A DNA stretch of 35,000 nt, from contig JAHBMJ010000664.1 in assembly GCA_018398765.1 (NCBI GenBank), positions 1 to 35,000 on the forward strand. Direction: 5' to 3'. The position numbers were made by a program, and so were the translations under genes. This DNA is from Chromera velia. Lineage: Eukaryota > Sar > Chromeraceae. Below, in pieces: positions 1-11,600 of this stretch. Position 1 is the stretch's first letter, and every line of letters starts with the position of its first letter. The notes below the pieces were generated by a model. That model was not told where the DNA came from. It ran no database searches and was given only the letters and a program-made list of their open reading frames with translations.

Positions 1-964
1 CCCCCCCCCTCCCCCTCCCTCTCCCCCTCCCTCTTGTCGGACGGGCCTCTGCTGCTGCTGCTGCCGCTCCCTCTCCTCCCACCCCTTCTGTCCATTCTTC
101 AGAGAAGGTCCCCATGGACGCAGAAGCAGAGGCACCCCCCACTCCTGTCGGATGAACATTCCCAATCCCCTCTAGACCAGACAGTCTGCCTAGTCCCAGG
201 CCGAAGCCTTGTGGTTGTCTGTGCACGGTCACTGCATGTGCAGCAGCAGCTGCTGCTGTGGAAGAGTCGACTGTCTGCAGGGGCCCCTCGGGGACCTCAT
301 CCAGGTCCCCGGGAAGACCTGTGGGGGGAGGAATCCCCTCATGATCACCCCTGTCAGCTTTCACAAAACGGTGGAGGGCATCACCCCCTCCCCCCGTCTG
401 CACAGGTGGAACACCAGAAGGGAGCCCCCCGGGCGCAGAGGCACCCTCAGGCACCCCACTGCCACCCCCAGGGCCTTCATCAGGACTCTCCACGAGATGT
501 TGGGCCCAGGAATCAAACAGAAGTTGGAGGAACTCATCCCCCTGACCGTCTCCATCCTCACCCCCCACATGCCCACCGCCCAATTCTGGAGGAACAAAAG
601 GTTCTTGGGGGTCCTCCCCTGAATCGTACAGAGGCAAGGGGGGCACGACTCTGGAGCCTGAGCTCTTTGCTGATACCGGAACGGCCCCATCTGAGGTTCT
701 GATTGGTTGGGTCACGGCAAAGTGGGACGCTCCTGAGGAATGACGCTCGGCGTCGCACTTCGAGGGTGGTGCAGTCTCTCCTGCCTCTCCTTCTGCTGTG
801 GTGTCTTCCACCAGTTTCCCTGTGGATGTTGCAGCAGAGGCAGGGACGCCAGAGGTTGAAGATGAAGAGGCGGAGGCATCGACGAAATGTCCCCCATGTC
901 CGTTCAAACCCTCTCCTCCATTCATGTCGAAGGGCTTTCCCTTCAAGCCATCCTCATCTGCAAT
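1..964 (-). CDS. Partial gene, Gly/Pro/Ser/acidic low-complexity protein
   Basis: On the minus strand one frame is open from about 964 down to base 1 without a stop, so the gene continues off the left edge. The encoded stretch is rich in Gly, Pro, Ser, Ala, Asp and Glu. It has a poly-Ala run (minus-strand CAG/GCA/GCT repeats near 240-260), PEL/GGGH-like patches and a short hydrophobic IGCIEIADEDGL start. The composition resembles the disordered tails of other proteins in this window. Plus-strand frames over the same bases give Pro/His/Arg/Gln-rich text typical of a shadow frame. A pyrimidine-rich stretch followed by AG at about 965 (minus sense) is the likely acceptor, but the frame stays open further upstream, so the exon start is uncertain. 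No domain is recognised and function is unknown. Confidence 0.5.
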   Translation of the reverse strand, partial: MADEDGLKGKPFDMNGGEGLNGHGGHFVDASASSSSTSGVPASAATSTGKLVEDTTAEGEAGETAPPSKCDAERHSSGASHFAVTQPIRTSDGAVPVSAKSSGSRVVPPLPLYDSGEDPQEPFVPPELGGGHVGGEDGDGQGDEFLQLLFDSWAQHLVESPDEGPGGGSGVPEGASAPGGLPSGVPPVQTGGGGDALHRFVKADRGDHEGIPPPTGLPGDLDEVPEGPLQTVDSSTAAAAAAHAVTVHRQPQGFGLGLGRLSGLEGIGNVHPTGVGGASASASMGTFSEEWTEGVGGEGAAAAAAEARPTRGRGRGRGRGG

Positions 965-2043
965 CTCGATGCAACCAATGAAAGAGAGGTAAACAAATGA
1001 AAACACGCAATGAAGGCGCCAGAAAGCATGCACGCGAGTGAGAAGCTGAGCGGATTGAGTTCGTGGAATGAGAATGAACTCATGTGTTGTTCCACGTGTG
1101 AGCAACATTAGACAGACAAGTCCTTTCATGCAGACAGATACTGACCAAGTGAAGTCATCCAAGTAATCCCGGGTCAGGTGTTAGGCGAAGCAGCAAAAAG
1201 GCACTCTTCTTTCTTTGGAAGAAGTGTCAAAGCGCAAGTATGTCAGAAGAGTTGTACAACATAGGACGAGCCTGGTCACTTTCACTCCTGAACCCTATCA
1301 GCGACAAGAGCCGCAGACAGAAGGTTAGGAATCACGTCTTTGTCAAGGAAACTTCTTCACCGAGTGTTCTCTTACTACAGTATCTCTACAGCGTGTACTG
1401 AAGTGTACTGTTGGTCACTTGGAAGCAGAACATATGGCAGCGATACAGGTATCGGATAGCTGAATTGCTGGAAGCCTCTATCGCTTCTTAATTCTTCAAA
1501 AATTCGATTTGCATACAGATTGTGGCCCCGCAAAGTTGCTGCTGGTGGCTCTTTTTGATTCAAACCTGTATAGAATCGCAGCCCTGTGCACCGTTCGCAC
1601 GGACATTTTGGGGCGAAGAAAAAAGGCTAAAACACACACATATATGGCCCTATGTACAGGGTCGCGGCTGAAATTTGTGAGTGCCTTGGACACCTGCGAA
1701 TGCTATATCACGACAGCTAGTCTCGATCGATCGGAGTCTGCGTCAAAGGCTATGTAAAAAAAAAATCTCAGGGCCTTAAGGCTTAAACTATCTATCCGAT
1801 TCTGCGGGGAAAAGAGACGGAACGCGTTCAACCGAATTCAGTGCGGCGATCGACTTCTTGTGTCAGATCAACCTATAGCTTGAGAATCTGCAGCTTCTCT
1901 CCGCAGCTTACCACGCACCAACAGCACTTTGTCTGTTGTAGACTCTTCGTGTCCTGACGCCCTTCCGTGTTCGTGGACACTCGCGCTTGTTTGATCTTTT
2001 GATCGTCTCTTTTGGTGGTCTTCTTTTACAAGGTAGCAGCAAA
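965..2043. other. Intergenic region between divergent genes
   Basis: No gene is recognised here. Short minus-strand frames near 1375-1693 have no recognisable motif. The stretch separates a minus-strand gene on the left from LSG1 on the right, so it probably holds both promoters, and upstream exons of the left gene may also lie here. The LSG1 5' untranslated region would end at 2043. Confidence 0.4.
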
Positions 2044-5000
2044 ATGCCGCGAGCGAAGGCAAAGAATCTCTCCGGGTTGGGGAAGTCGATCATGAATGAC
2101 AGGCAGAAGAAGGCGACGGGAAACCGTTCCTGTTCTTCCCACCACGTGACTGACATGATCACTTCTGAGGCTTCGAAAGCGAAGTCGGTGTTGGAACGGA
2201 ATGCGCTTGATGACTATCTAGCCACCGTTCTCACAGCCGGGGATAACTTTGAGGTTTTGAAAGAGCGTGAAATCATCCACATGGACGACAAAAAGGTGAT
2301 TACCAAACCGAACCGTGCTGCTGGAGCTGCCGGTGTCAATCTGGATGTCAAGGTTCCAATTCCGAGACGGGCGGTTCTTCTCACAGGGCCGAACAAAGAC
2401 GAGAAGGCGCTCTCTTTGACAGCTGAGCAGCTTGATTCCAAGGAGCAGCACGCTTTTTTGAAGTGGCGTCAGACTCTTGCAAAGATGGAGGAGGATGAGG
2501 GTTTCGTGATGACTCCGTTCGAGAAGAACATCGAGTTCTGGAGACAGCTGTGGCGTGTAATTGAAAAGAGTGAAGTGGTGGTGCAGATTTTGGATGGAAG
2601 AAATCCCCTGTTTTTCAGGTGTACCGACATGGAGAGATACGTAAAGGAGGTGGATCCAGAGAAAGAGGTGGTGATTCTCATCAACAAGGCAGACTTCCTT
2701 CCAAGGGAGATGAGAAGGAAGTGGGCAAAGTTTTTTGCAGATCAGGTAAGGTTGGTCATGTGTGTGTCAAATGTATTGACGAGGATTTGGAGTTACGTCG
2801 ATCCTTCTATTGCTCCCCCCTCATTTTTCTTACGCACTGAGTCTCAGTCACTCACCCACTTACACACTCACTCACTCACTCACTCACTCACTGCGCTTGC
2901 CTTCTGGATTTTTTTGTGACTGAAGCCGGACAGTGCGCGTGCGAGTGAAGTGAGAGTGTGTGTCCCAGGGTGAGAGGAAAGTAAAAGCCGAATCAGAACC
3001 TCTGTTCATCTTCTCTTCCGTTCTCAGGGAGTCTCCGTGGTGTTCTTCTCGGCTTTGCGAGAGCTCCATGCACAGGGCCACTTTCTTCCTCAGGAGGAGA
3101 CGGGAATGTTGGGAGACGTACAGGAGGCGCCGGGGCAGAACTACGGAACGAGCGGACACGTAAGTCTGCCGTGTCTCCTGCTCCTTGCTTAGTGAGCGTG
3201 TTTTCGTTGCCTCGCTCGTTTCCCTTCTCCTCGTGCCTTGATTTTGTTTCTGGGGCAAACTTTTCGGATCAGACCTCAAGGTGGGACTCCTGATCAATTG
3301 TGTGCGTTTTATTGGTCAGCCCCTTTTGCTTTTTTTTTTTCTCAATGCAGAGCCGTGAAGAGGCGATCGGTTTCGGAAGTCTGACAAGAGAAGCGCCGGA
3401 GAATGACGGGACTGACGTTTTGGATTGTGAATCTCTTCTGTCGACTCTGATGAGAATGGCAGAAAGGCGACGCCAGATGCGGGGGGGGGGTGAGGAGGAT
3501 GAAAGAGACCTCGTGGTCGGGATGGTGGGGTTTCCGAATGTGGGCAAGTCGTCGGTCATCAACGCTCTGTTTGGAAGCAAGAAGGTATGTCCGTCGGGAG
3601 GTTGAGTTGACTGGCTACAGATAGCTTTCCTCTGTTCGTCTCCTGCTTCGCTCCCTCCTTTGCGCATGAGAGAGAGACTGCCCATCCGATCGTTTTATTT
3701 ATTCCTCTTCTCTTGTATTCCCCTTGCAAGCAGGGATGCCAGAATACTGCTTCCCCTTTCTCTCTCTTCTTTTCCTTTTGTTCCCTTTCCCTTCACTCTC
3801 CCTTCCACTCCGTGCAAATGACTTTCTGCAGACCTCGGTGTCCCGTCAGCCCGGCAAGACGAAACACTTTCAGACACTCCCGATGCCCCACATAGGCGTT
3901 ACCCTCTGCGATTGCCCTGGTTAGTTGTTATTCTGTCTTTCTGTCAGTCGGGAGGCTCTCTCTCAGCCTCCATTCCCTCTCCCTCCCTTCCTCGGTTCTT
4001 TTCTTTTCTTTTGGGAATCTCGATTGAATCGGAGACACCTGCTCCTTTTGAATCCATTCTTACACGTGTGCGTGTATGGATGAAAAGAGAAACCCTGGTG
4101 CGAAAGCGATGCTTTTGGACGGAGATATCAACACAGAGTATGAAATGTGGGATTGATTAATTATGCATGCAGGTTTGGTTTTCCCGAATGTCGTCTGGAC
4201 GAAGCATCATCTTGCCATCAATGGCGTCCTCCCTATTGAGCATTTCAGGTCGGTCAGTGCACTGCCTCTGTGTGCTTCGATTTGGGTTCTATTTCTTCAC
4301 CTCCTCAATTGCCTGCCTGTGTTTCACTGACCAAGAAGGGCGGTATGTATACCTCGAGTGGTAGGCCGAAAAAAGGGCTTTGCCGACGCCTCTATCTCGT
4401 TTTTTTTTTTTTTTTTTTCCTGTTTGTCGTCTCAGGAACCGCTCTGATGAAGATAAGATGTTTTAGTATCCTCTGTGCGTTATCCATCCCCGGATTCCAT
4501 TTCGCCATTTCGCCTTTCGCTGACTCTTTGCTCTGTTGTTTTGTTCTTTTTTCTTTCTTTCTTTTGCTTCCAACTGACAGGGGCGACATCGTCCCTGCCA
4601 TCCAGTTGATATGCGATCGCATCCCCGACATCATCTGCCGATACTATGGAGTCACCCTCCCCCGACCTGCCGCTAGTGTCCGGAAGACTCCAGGGGGGAT
4701 TCCCCTCGAGGCCCGGGTTTTCCTTGGCGCCCTCTGCGCACACAGAAAATTCTATTCAGGGGGAGGTGGGGGGCAGCCTGACTACTTCAGAGCTTCTCGA
4801 ATGGTGCTGAGAGACTTCTGCACCGGCAGGCTCCCACACTGCGAGAGTCCCCCACCGCCGAAGTCTCTGGAAGGGAATGAGAAAGCAAGAGCAGCAGTGC
4901 CCCCTGGAGGTCCTCAGCAGGTTCTTCCCTCCTCGTCTGCCACTGGCCCGTCTTCTTCTTCCTCCTCCTCCTCCTCTTCTGCCGGACAGGGACCGCAAGA

Positions 5001-6001
5001 AGAAATGGGCAAATCTGGAGGAGAGAATTTGTCTTCTGCTGCGGAGGAAGAGAAGACAGGGGGTGGAATGTTCTCATCTGACGGCAAGGGGTTCACTTCC
5101 ATCTTTGCCCTGAATTCTCGAAACTACATCCCTCCCCCGGCGGAAGAGAAGAAGGAGTCTGCTGTACCGTCGACGAATCTCCCTGCTGCAGAAGCAGAGG
5201 AGGGGAAAATGAAGTCTCAACCAGAGAGAGAGATTGAGGCTGCGACGAATGAGGAGAACGAAAAAGAGGGGGGGGAGGCATCCGAAGCGAAAGCTGCGGA
5301 AGCTCAAAGTGTGCCCGGGAAGGCGGGACCCGAAGATTCGAACGTACAACCAGCCTCTGAAGCCAGAGTGGAGGGAGGGGAACTGGGTGCAAGTGAAGAG
5401 AACTCACACCAATTGAGTGCAGTGCAAGAGGAAGAAGACGAGGAGGGAGAGATGGACGATGAAGAAGAATGGGAAGAGGGGGACGATTTTGACCTTGCGG
5501 AGCTTGCCATGGAAAGACAGGTCAGAGGGAGGAGGGATTCAGACAGCCTCTGTTTTCTCCCCCCCTTCTTTCGAATTGGACTCTCTCTTTTGAATCCTCC
5601 TCTTTTTTCCATCTGCCTATCACTGCACTAACTGGCGTACGGTATTTTCGGCTGCACGCTGTGTGTTCTCGCTTTTTTCAGGAGGCGGCCATACACTCCT
5701 TCACCCAGTCCCTCCGATTATCTTCCCTCAACACCTCTCTTTGCAGACACGCCACGCTTTTATTTTTCCTTCCTCCGGTTTCTTGCGAGCATGACCTTTT
5801 CATCCCATGACAGTCTTGATTTTTTCATATTATGATTTCTGTGTGCTGCAGTCGGCTTCGAGCCAGGCGGGTGTGCCTCGGATGACGAAGAGGGCAATGA
5901 GGAAGGCCCAGAAGCAGGCAATGAAGGGCAACATGGGAAGGCTTGCAGTCTCTGTGAGCGGTGTTCCCAGCTCTGTGCGGCATCTGAGGGAGACTCGCTA
6001 G
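2044..6001 (+). CDS. LSG1: Large-subunit GTPase 1 (LSG1), circularly permuted GTPase, 7 exons
   Basis: LSG1 acts in the cytoplasm to release the export adaptor NMD3 from pre-60S ribosomes. I read seven exons: 2044-2745, 3028-3159, 3351-3584, 3832-3919, 4173-4248, 4581-5520 and 5852-6001. All have GT donors and AG acceptors with consistent phase, giving 773 residues. The permuted motif order is visible: G4 NKAD at about residue 214, a G5-like FFSALR in exon 2, G1 GFPNVGKSS at about 338 and G3 DCPG at about 383. The N-terminus has the LSG1-type ALDDYLAT and the FEKN.EFWRQLWRVIE block. I chose the ATG at 2044 over one at 1987 because the family protein starts with a short basic segment like the one after 2044. 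Exon 6 adds a long Ser/Glu/acidic linker, making the protein longer than the usual 640-660 residues. The last exon is basic. The stop is TAG. Confidence 0.95.
2864..2892 (+). repeat. (ACTC)n microsatellite in LSG1 intron 1
   Basis: About seven tandem copies of a four-base ACTC unit lie inside the first LSG1 intron (2746-3027). Tetranucleotide arrays recur in introns of other genes in this window. Confidence 0.9.
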
Positions 6002-6508
6002 AATGCTATAGTTTCAATTAGGCTTTCAAACTGCTTCGACTCAATGTCCGGACTGGCAAGCTTGCGCAGAGGAGCCTGAGGCGCCAGCCCCCATGAGTCG
6101 TTTTTCATCCCTTCTACATCCTTCTACGTAAATAATGGATATGTGTTAAACATTTGTTTTTGCTCTAGCCTCTACGAATCGCCGACGATTCGCCGTAGAT
6201 CTTAGCATTTTCATAATAGATTTCATCTAGGATTTCATATTAGATTTCATACTATACTACTAAGACTTCATACACTGTTAGCAGAGATGGTACTGAGAAA
6301 CCTAGGTAGAAACGTTATTATACATAGTTTTTTTTCTGGTTTCCCTTTTTAGATTTACGTCTGAATTACGTCTGTATATAACAACTGTTTCAGGATGTTT
6401 CTATATACTCTAAAATGTCAGGAAATGTAGTAAAAGGTTAAACTAGACATTCTTAGAACTATTTAGAATTATTTAGAACACTTGAGATATTTTTAATGAG
6501 ACTACTAG
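6002..6508. other. AT-rich 3' flank of LSG1
   Basis: No coding frame is recognised. The base composition shifts to AT-rich after about 6120. The stretch carries short local repeats (variants of TAGATTTCATA at about 6215-6255, and TTACGTCTG twice at about 6355-6375). It ends at the 5' LTR of the copia remnant. Confidence 0.5.
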
Positions 6509-6726
6509 TTAATTGGTATGACAATTGATAGCCTTAGTGAGAGGAATTAGTGTTGGTCCTAATGTGTTTAAAATACGAGAAATAAATCATTAGAGAAACT
6601 GTTCGATCCAATAGAGACTGAAAAGACTGATAGACTTATGTATAAACATGATCTGTGTTTATTATCATAATCAGTAGTGATCACCGGTCGTTCGGACCTA
6701 GGCTTTGACCTATAAACGGCCTACTG
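6509..6726 (+). repeat. 5' LTR of copia remnant
   Basis: The start aligns base for base with the 3' LTR start. Shared blocks include TAATGTGTTTAAAATAC, ATCTGTGTTTATTATCA and CAGTAGTGATCACCGGTCGT. It is shorter than the 3' LTR. Confidence 0.8.
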
Positions 6727-6837
6727 CGGTTAACGGTCTATTCACTGCGGAGAGCGATGTACGGATTAAGAGATGCTCCCCGCATGTTCACTTCATGATT
6801 GAAACGAAAGCTGCGTGTTTTGTTCTTTTTTTAGATT

Positions 6838-7938
6838 ATGGAGTCGATTCTTGTTCGTTTGCATTCACGAAAGGAACCTCCTTCACAAACAGAAGAAATC
6901 ATCACAGAGGTGAAGGAAGCAGGTGTGGAGGCAAACATTCAAATGCATATTGATGATTTGGTTTGTGTTGCGAAGGATGCAAGAAAGACTCTGCCTAGGA
7001 CTCTGCAGGAAGTGACATCAGAAGTGGAGGCTAATGATTCAGAAGTGACAGAGGTGACACTGTCAGAGCAGCCTGTCAAGTGTGTGGGAATGGAGTTGAC
7101 ATATGATAGGGTGCGGGGGGTGATTAGACAGACACAGGGGAGTTATTTAAATCCTCAAAACGTCCCTCCTAGAAAAAAAGGAACAAAGTCGTTGGAGAAA
7201 GCAGATTTCTCTCGTCCCAAAGATGATGAGATAGACATGAAGCTTGAGGGATCCTATCGGGGGTTTTTTGACATGCTTGGATGAATGACTTATATAAGAT
7301 GGGATCTTGCTTTTACCTTTTCTCAGCTTGATTGCTGGGCGTCTTGTCCTTCGTGTCGTATCTTCAGGACTCTGATTTCAATTCTAGTGCCTGCATTAAA
7401 AGAGCCACATGATTTGATCTTCTGTTTAATCAAGCATCCAGAGTTGTGGTTTTGGGTTGATGCATCATACGATGATCGATTGTGTGAATCAAGAAGTGTC
7501 ACACTAGATTTATCATCCAGCTTGCTTGTAGGTCTTAGGATATGAAGTCAGGTAATAGAGCAAACATGATCAATTGGTTGAGTCACAGAGAGAAGAGATT
7601 AGTAAGGTCGACAGCAGGAGCAGAATTACTTGCTCTTGTTAGCTCTTGTTTAAGGATTAATTCGTGTGCCTTTTCTTTTGCCCAGTCTTTTGCGTAGTGT
7701 TCGTCTCCTCTTTCTTGATGTGCCTCTTCGCATTTTTACTGATTTTGCTACTCTTGTTGATCAGTTGAAGAATGACCGGTGTCCGAAGGAGCCGTCCCTT
7801 CAAGTCTGACTGGGATTTGCAATGCCGGAAATTCGCCTTCTCAAGGTGGTATTTGAGTACGTTGAAGGGAAACATCAGTTGGCTGATTGTCTCACCAAGT
7901 GGAGACATCCGTCTGCATCTTGGCCTCTTGATTCTTGA
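6838..7938 (+). pseudogene. Copia pol remnant (RT end and RNase H)
   Basis: The first frame (6838-7284) carries the copia RT C-terminal signature: MHIDDLVCVAKDA in the position of the catalytic YVDD box, then KCVGMELTYDR and GVIRQTQGSYL. After an in-frame TGA at 7282 the same frame continues with the WDLAF..SQLD connection block and the RNase H-like WVDASYDD to 7545. Further RNase H text (WLSHREKRLVRSTAGAELLAL) is in another frame near 7550-7650. The terminal VEGKHQLADCLTK block is back in the first frame and stops at 7936-7938. Stops and frameshifts show it is dead. Upstream pol and gag are absent. Confidence 0.85.
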
Positions 7939-7957
7939 AGAAAGCTCAGGGGGGGAG

Positions 7958-8196
7958 TTGATTAGTGTAGTAATTGGTAGCCCTAGTGAGAGGAATTACT
8001 ATTAGTCCTAATGTGTTTAAAATACAAGAAATAAATCATTAGTAATCATTAGAGAAACCGCTTGATCAAATAGAAACTGGAAGGACTGACAGACTTATGC
8101 ATAAATGTGATCTGTGTTTATTATCACAATCAGTAGTGATCACCGGTCGTTCGGTCCACGGTTCGGACCTAGGCTTTGACCCATAAATCGCCTACT
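7958..8196 (+). repeat. 3' LTR of copia remnant
   Basis: This is the direct repeat of 6509-6726. Relative to the 5' copy it contains a short local duplication around the ATCATTAGTAATCATTAG stretch and an extra CGGTCCACGGTTCGG stretch near the end. It starts just after a purine-rich tract. Confidence 0.8.
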
Positions 8197-8668
8197 CTAC
8201 TCAGATGAACACTTTCTAGCAAAGACATCTTAAGACATCGCGGCGGGGGCCCGCGGCCCGCGAGCTTCGCGGCGGCCGTGGGCGCGCCGGGTGCCATGCG
8301 CGAAAATTAATTATAAGGCCTATTCATCCATGCACCACGCGCGGCGGCCCCGACAAGGAAAACTCGAGGATCTTGCAGTTCGAGATCGAGAGAGGACCTC
8401 GATCTGGTCTGAGCATTGCAGCTACTTGCCGAGCAGATGCGATTAATATGCACATCACTCATCAGCCGTCCGAATCAGTCTTCTGAAACGATCGGGTAAC
8501 GAGCCGAGTGTCCGCCTGGCTGCCTTTTAGGGCGCCACCTTTTTTGCTATTTCGTTTTTTGTTCCTCTGCCACTTGGATTGGTGTTTTGTTTTTGGACTT
8601 GATCCTTGGGTGGGGAACTCCGGGCCCCTTCTCACGTTTCGTCTACCTCTTTGACTTCAGAGACGGCT
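8197..8668 (+). promoter_or_regulatory. Putative GC-rich promoter region of the monooxygenase gene
   Basis: About 70 bases at 8239-8306 are almost pure G/C with nested GCGGCC/GGGCCC palindromes, in contrast to the AT-rich copia DNA on the left. The stretch lies between the copia 3' LTR and the first ATG of the monooxygenase. No TATA-like box is obvious. The promoter role is inferred from position only. Confidence 0.35.
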
Positions 8669-11600
8669 ATGATGTGGTTTTCTGTCATCCTGTTTGTCTG
8701 CTTAGTGGGCAGCGGGGATGCAACGCAGTCCTCTACACCCCACACGTCTCGAAGGTCGCTTCTCCGTGACATAAGGGGGGGATCCCAGGAGCATTCAAGC
8801 GATCGTTCGGCGGTTGTGGTTGGAGGGGGTGTTGAAGGTCTCTCTGCTGCTTTGGTTCTTGCTCGGAATGGTTTCTCTGACGTGACTGTGTTGGAGACGG
8901 CATCGAGGAAAAAGAGCAAAAAGGAAGAGGAAAGAGACGGAGGGGACCGTGTGGTTGTGCTTGACGAGAGGGGGCAGGAGGCTGCGAGTCTGCTGGGCAT
9001 CCTTGAAGATTTAAAGTCGCATGCCCTCGTGTCTTCCCTTCCGTTTGAGACGATCGTGAGGTCCAACGGGGAGTCTCTCCCTGCAGCGGCTTCTCGAGAA
9101 ATGACACCCCGTACCCCTCACTTGATAGTTTCTCTTTCTGATATCACCCGTCTCCTCCAGAGAGAGGTCGCACGGGTTAATCGGTATAACGCAGATGGCT
9201 CATACATTCGAATTATTTTCAACACAGAGTTGGTCGAATTTACAGACAGTGTGGAAAAGCCGCAGGACGAAGACGAAGATGGGGAGAGTGAGTTTTCGGG
9301 AATTTCCGGGGAAAGAGAAAAAAGGTTTTCCGTCACAGCTGTACAGAGGGAGGCCCCATTCCATGCCCTCAGTCTGCCCCAGAAGGCCATGCGTCTTGCC
9401 CGCAGGTTTCTTCTCGAAGAAGTCGCACATGTTGAGTCGAGACCTGACGCACGCGTGCGGTTTCACTCTTTTCTTCCGTCTCTGACAGTAGCGTGTGACG
9501 GTCCCAACTCACGAGTTCGTGAGTGCCTAGAAAAGCTTCATGGGCGTCTGTTTGATTTTCGTCCTGTCTTTGATTTTTTCCGGGGTTTGGGGAGAAAAGG
9601 GAAAAAATTGGAACGGAGACGGTTGATGCTCCACGCAGGGTTTCCTCTGGATCAGAGGGGCAGACGGAGGGCACGGGATGAAATGGCATATCTGTTGAAT
9701 TCCCGTCATTTCTTCAGAGGGAGAAGAACAAGCCTGCGGATTCCCTCTTTCCCCCCCTCTCTCCGACCTCGCTCTTGGATCGGTGGGTTGTTTGGGAAGA
9801 GTGGTGTGAGGTGTGTGGATGTTGTGGAGTGGCGTGACCATCCTCTTCTCCGGGCAAAGACGGTGGATGAGTTCTTTGCATTCTTTGACACTCACTTCCC
9901 TGCCTGGCCTGCAAGGAAGGCCATCAGCAGGCGATCAGCTGAAGACTTTGTGAGACAGAACTCACATAGTGCAGCTGCTGGGAACGAGATGGCAGAAGTT
10001 GCCGCAGCAACCGTTGTCGCAAAAGTTCGCTGTGCACGCCGAATTGCAGTGGCACTGCGACCTGGAGGCCGCAAAGCTCTAAAGCCCTCCCGCCACGTGC
10101 CTGTGGGTGCAGCGGTCGCATTGTCGGCACGCAAGACAGTTGGTGGGGTGTTGCGAGGATGTTCTGAAATTGGGAGGAAGTTGAAAGAGCGCTGGGGGGA
10201 CCTGGTAGCAAAGAGAGAGAAACAGCTCGGCTTGGATGCACTGCGTCATGAGTATCTATTGGGGGGAGAGAGCGAAAGAGGGGGGCAAGAAGAAGAAGAA
10301 GAGGCACAGGATGGAATGAGAGGAGATGAGATGAGCTTGTGGGAGGAGGAAGAAAACGAAGAGGAAGAAGCGAAGGTTGAAGAAGAGACCGGATTTGAGT
10401 CTGTAGAGAATAAAGAAATGGAAGGGCTCGAGGCCTTAGGAGGAGGAGGAAGAGAAGAGGAATCGGACGAGCGCTCTGTCTGGTCTGTCAGAGGAGGCAC
10501 TGTGAACATGATGGGTGTTTTGCAGCAGGAGGAAGGAGAGGGGGAAGAAAGGGAGGAAGAGGAAAGAGAAGCGGAAGAAACGGAGGAGCGGGAGGGTGAA
10601 GTTGAGGAGAAAGAATTGGAACAGCAAGAAGAAAAGGAAGAGGAAGAGCCGAGAGAGGGCAGCGCAGTTGTGCTTTTAGGCGAGGCCCTCCACTCCTGTG
10701 GTGCCCCCATTCCCCTGGGTGCAGCCCCCTCTCCCCTGCAAAGTCTGAGCCTGAACTCTGCGTTAGAGGACGTCCTCGTCTTGGCTGAGTGTCTCCAGAG
10801 GTCAGTCAGTCAGTCAGTCACTCGAATAATCATCTGGTTGCCTTTCTGTCTATCTGCCTACCTGCCTGTCTACCTCAGGAAGGAATGAGAGAGACAAAGA
10901 GAGCTAGAAAGGCAGAGGCAGGGCAGAGACAGAAGAAAGAAAGGAAGAGGGGAAAAAGAAAAGGGGAAAGGAAAACAGGGAGAATTGATTTCTGGTACAG
11001 TATATCCATTCATACGTTTTCCTCTTACCTCACTCTCACTCGCTGATTTGCTCACTGATGCGTCGTTTGATTCCTGCTCTACCCTCTGTTCACCCTCTCT
11101 GCATGTGTCCTCACAGCAACAACGGATGCCCTTGCAACACCGCCGAGGCCTTCGAGAAGAAGAGACGGCCCGATGCCGTTGCAATCACGAAGGTCGCACA
11201 GGCCGCCCAGGTATCCGGCCCCTTCCCCAGGCTCTTGGGGGGCGTTGGACGCTCTCTGTGCCTCCTTGCTCACCGCCTGGCTCCCGGATTCTTCGACCTT
11301 CCCGCAGTCATCGCCGTCTCCGCCGGTGTGCCTGCCAAGAAGGCAAATGATGGGGTCAAAAGAAGCGCGGCCGCTGCCGCTCTGTTGGTTCTGGGTGCGC
11401 TTTCCGTGTGGGGAAGGGGTGGGGGGTCCTGGTTGGCTGCAGTTCTCTCAGAAGCCTCCGCAGGTTCTCGTGCGGGGGTGGGGGGGGATGAGGGAGGCGC
11501 ATCGTCAGGGGCGAGGGAACAGGGCGGGGTGATACTGTTTTCTCGAAAGGCATCGGGTGGGGGTGGGAAGGGACGAGAAGAAGCAGGCACCCCTTCCCAA

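Larger units (their letters stand above)
6509..8196 (+). mobile_element. Internally deleted Ty1/copia LTR retrotransposon
   Basis: Two similar direct LTRs (6509-6726 and 7958-8196) enclose about 1.2 kb that carries only the end of a copia pol gene: the last RT block with HIDD, the CVGMELTYDR...GVIRQTQGSYL block, a broken RNase H and the terminal VEGKHQLADCLTK block. A purine-rich tract (AGCTCAGGGGGGGAG) sits directly before the 3' LTR, as expected of a polypurine tract. gag, protease, integrase and most of RT are missing. The LTRs differ by many substitutions and by short insertions, so the insertion is not recent. I could not define a clean target-site duplication. Confidence 0.85.

Noticed and set aside
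34-702. Plus-strand Pro/His-rich frames at the left edge, including one resembling a BSD-like FWRN segment (209-622)
   Set aside because: The resemblance is too weak, and the minus-strand frame over the same bases is open to the edge with consistent composition.
4420-4475. Possible extra LSG1 exon after CTCAG at 4434
   Set aside because: It reads into TAG after a few codons and has no usable donor. Joining 4248 directly to 4581 restores frame and the family sequence.
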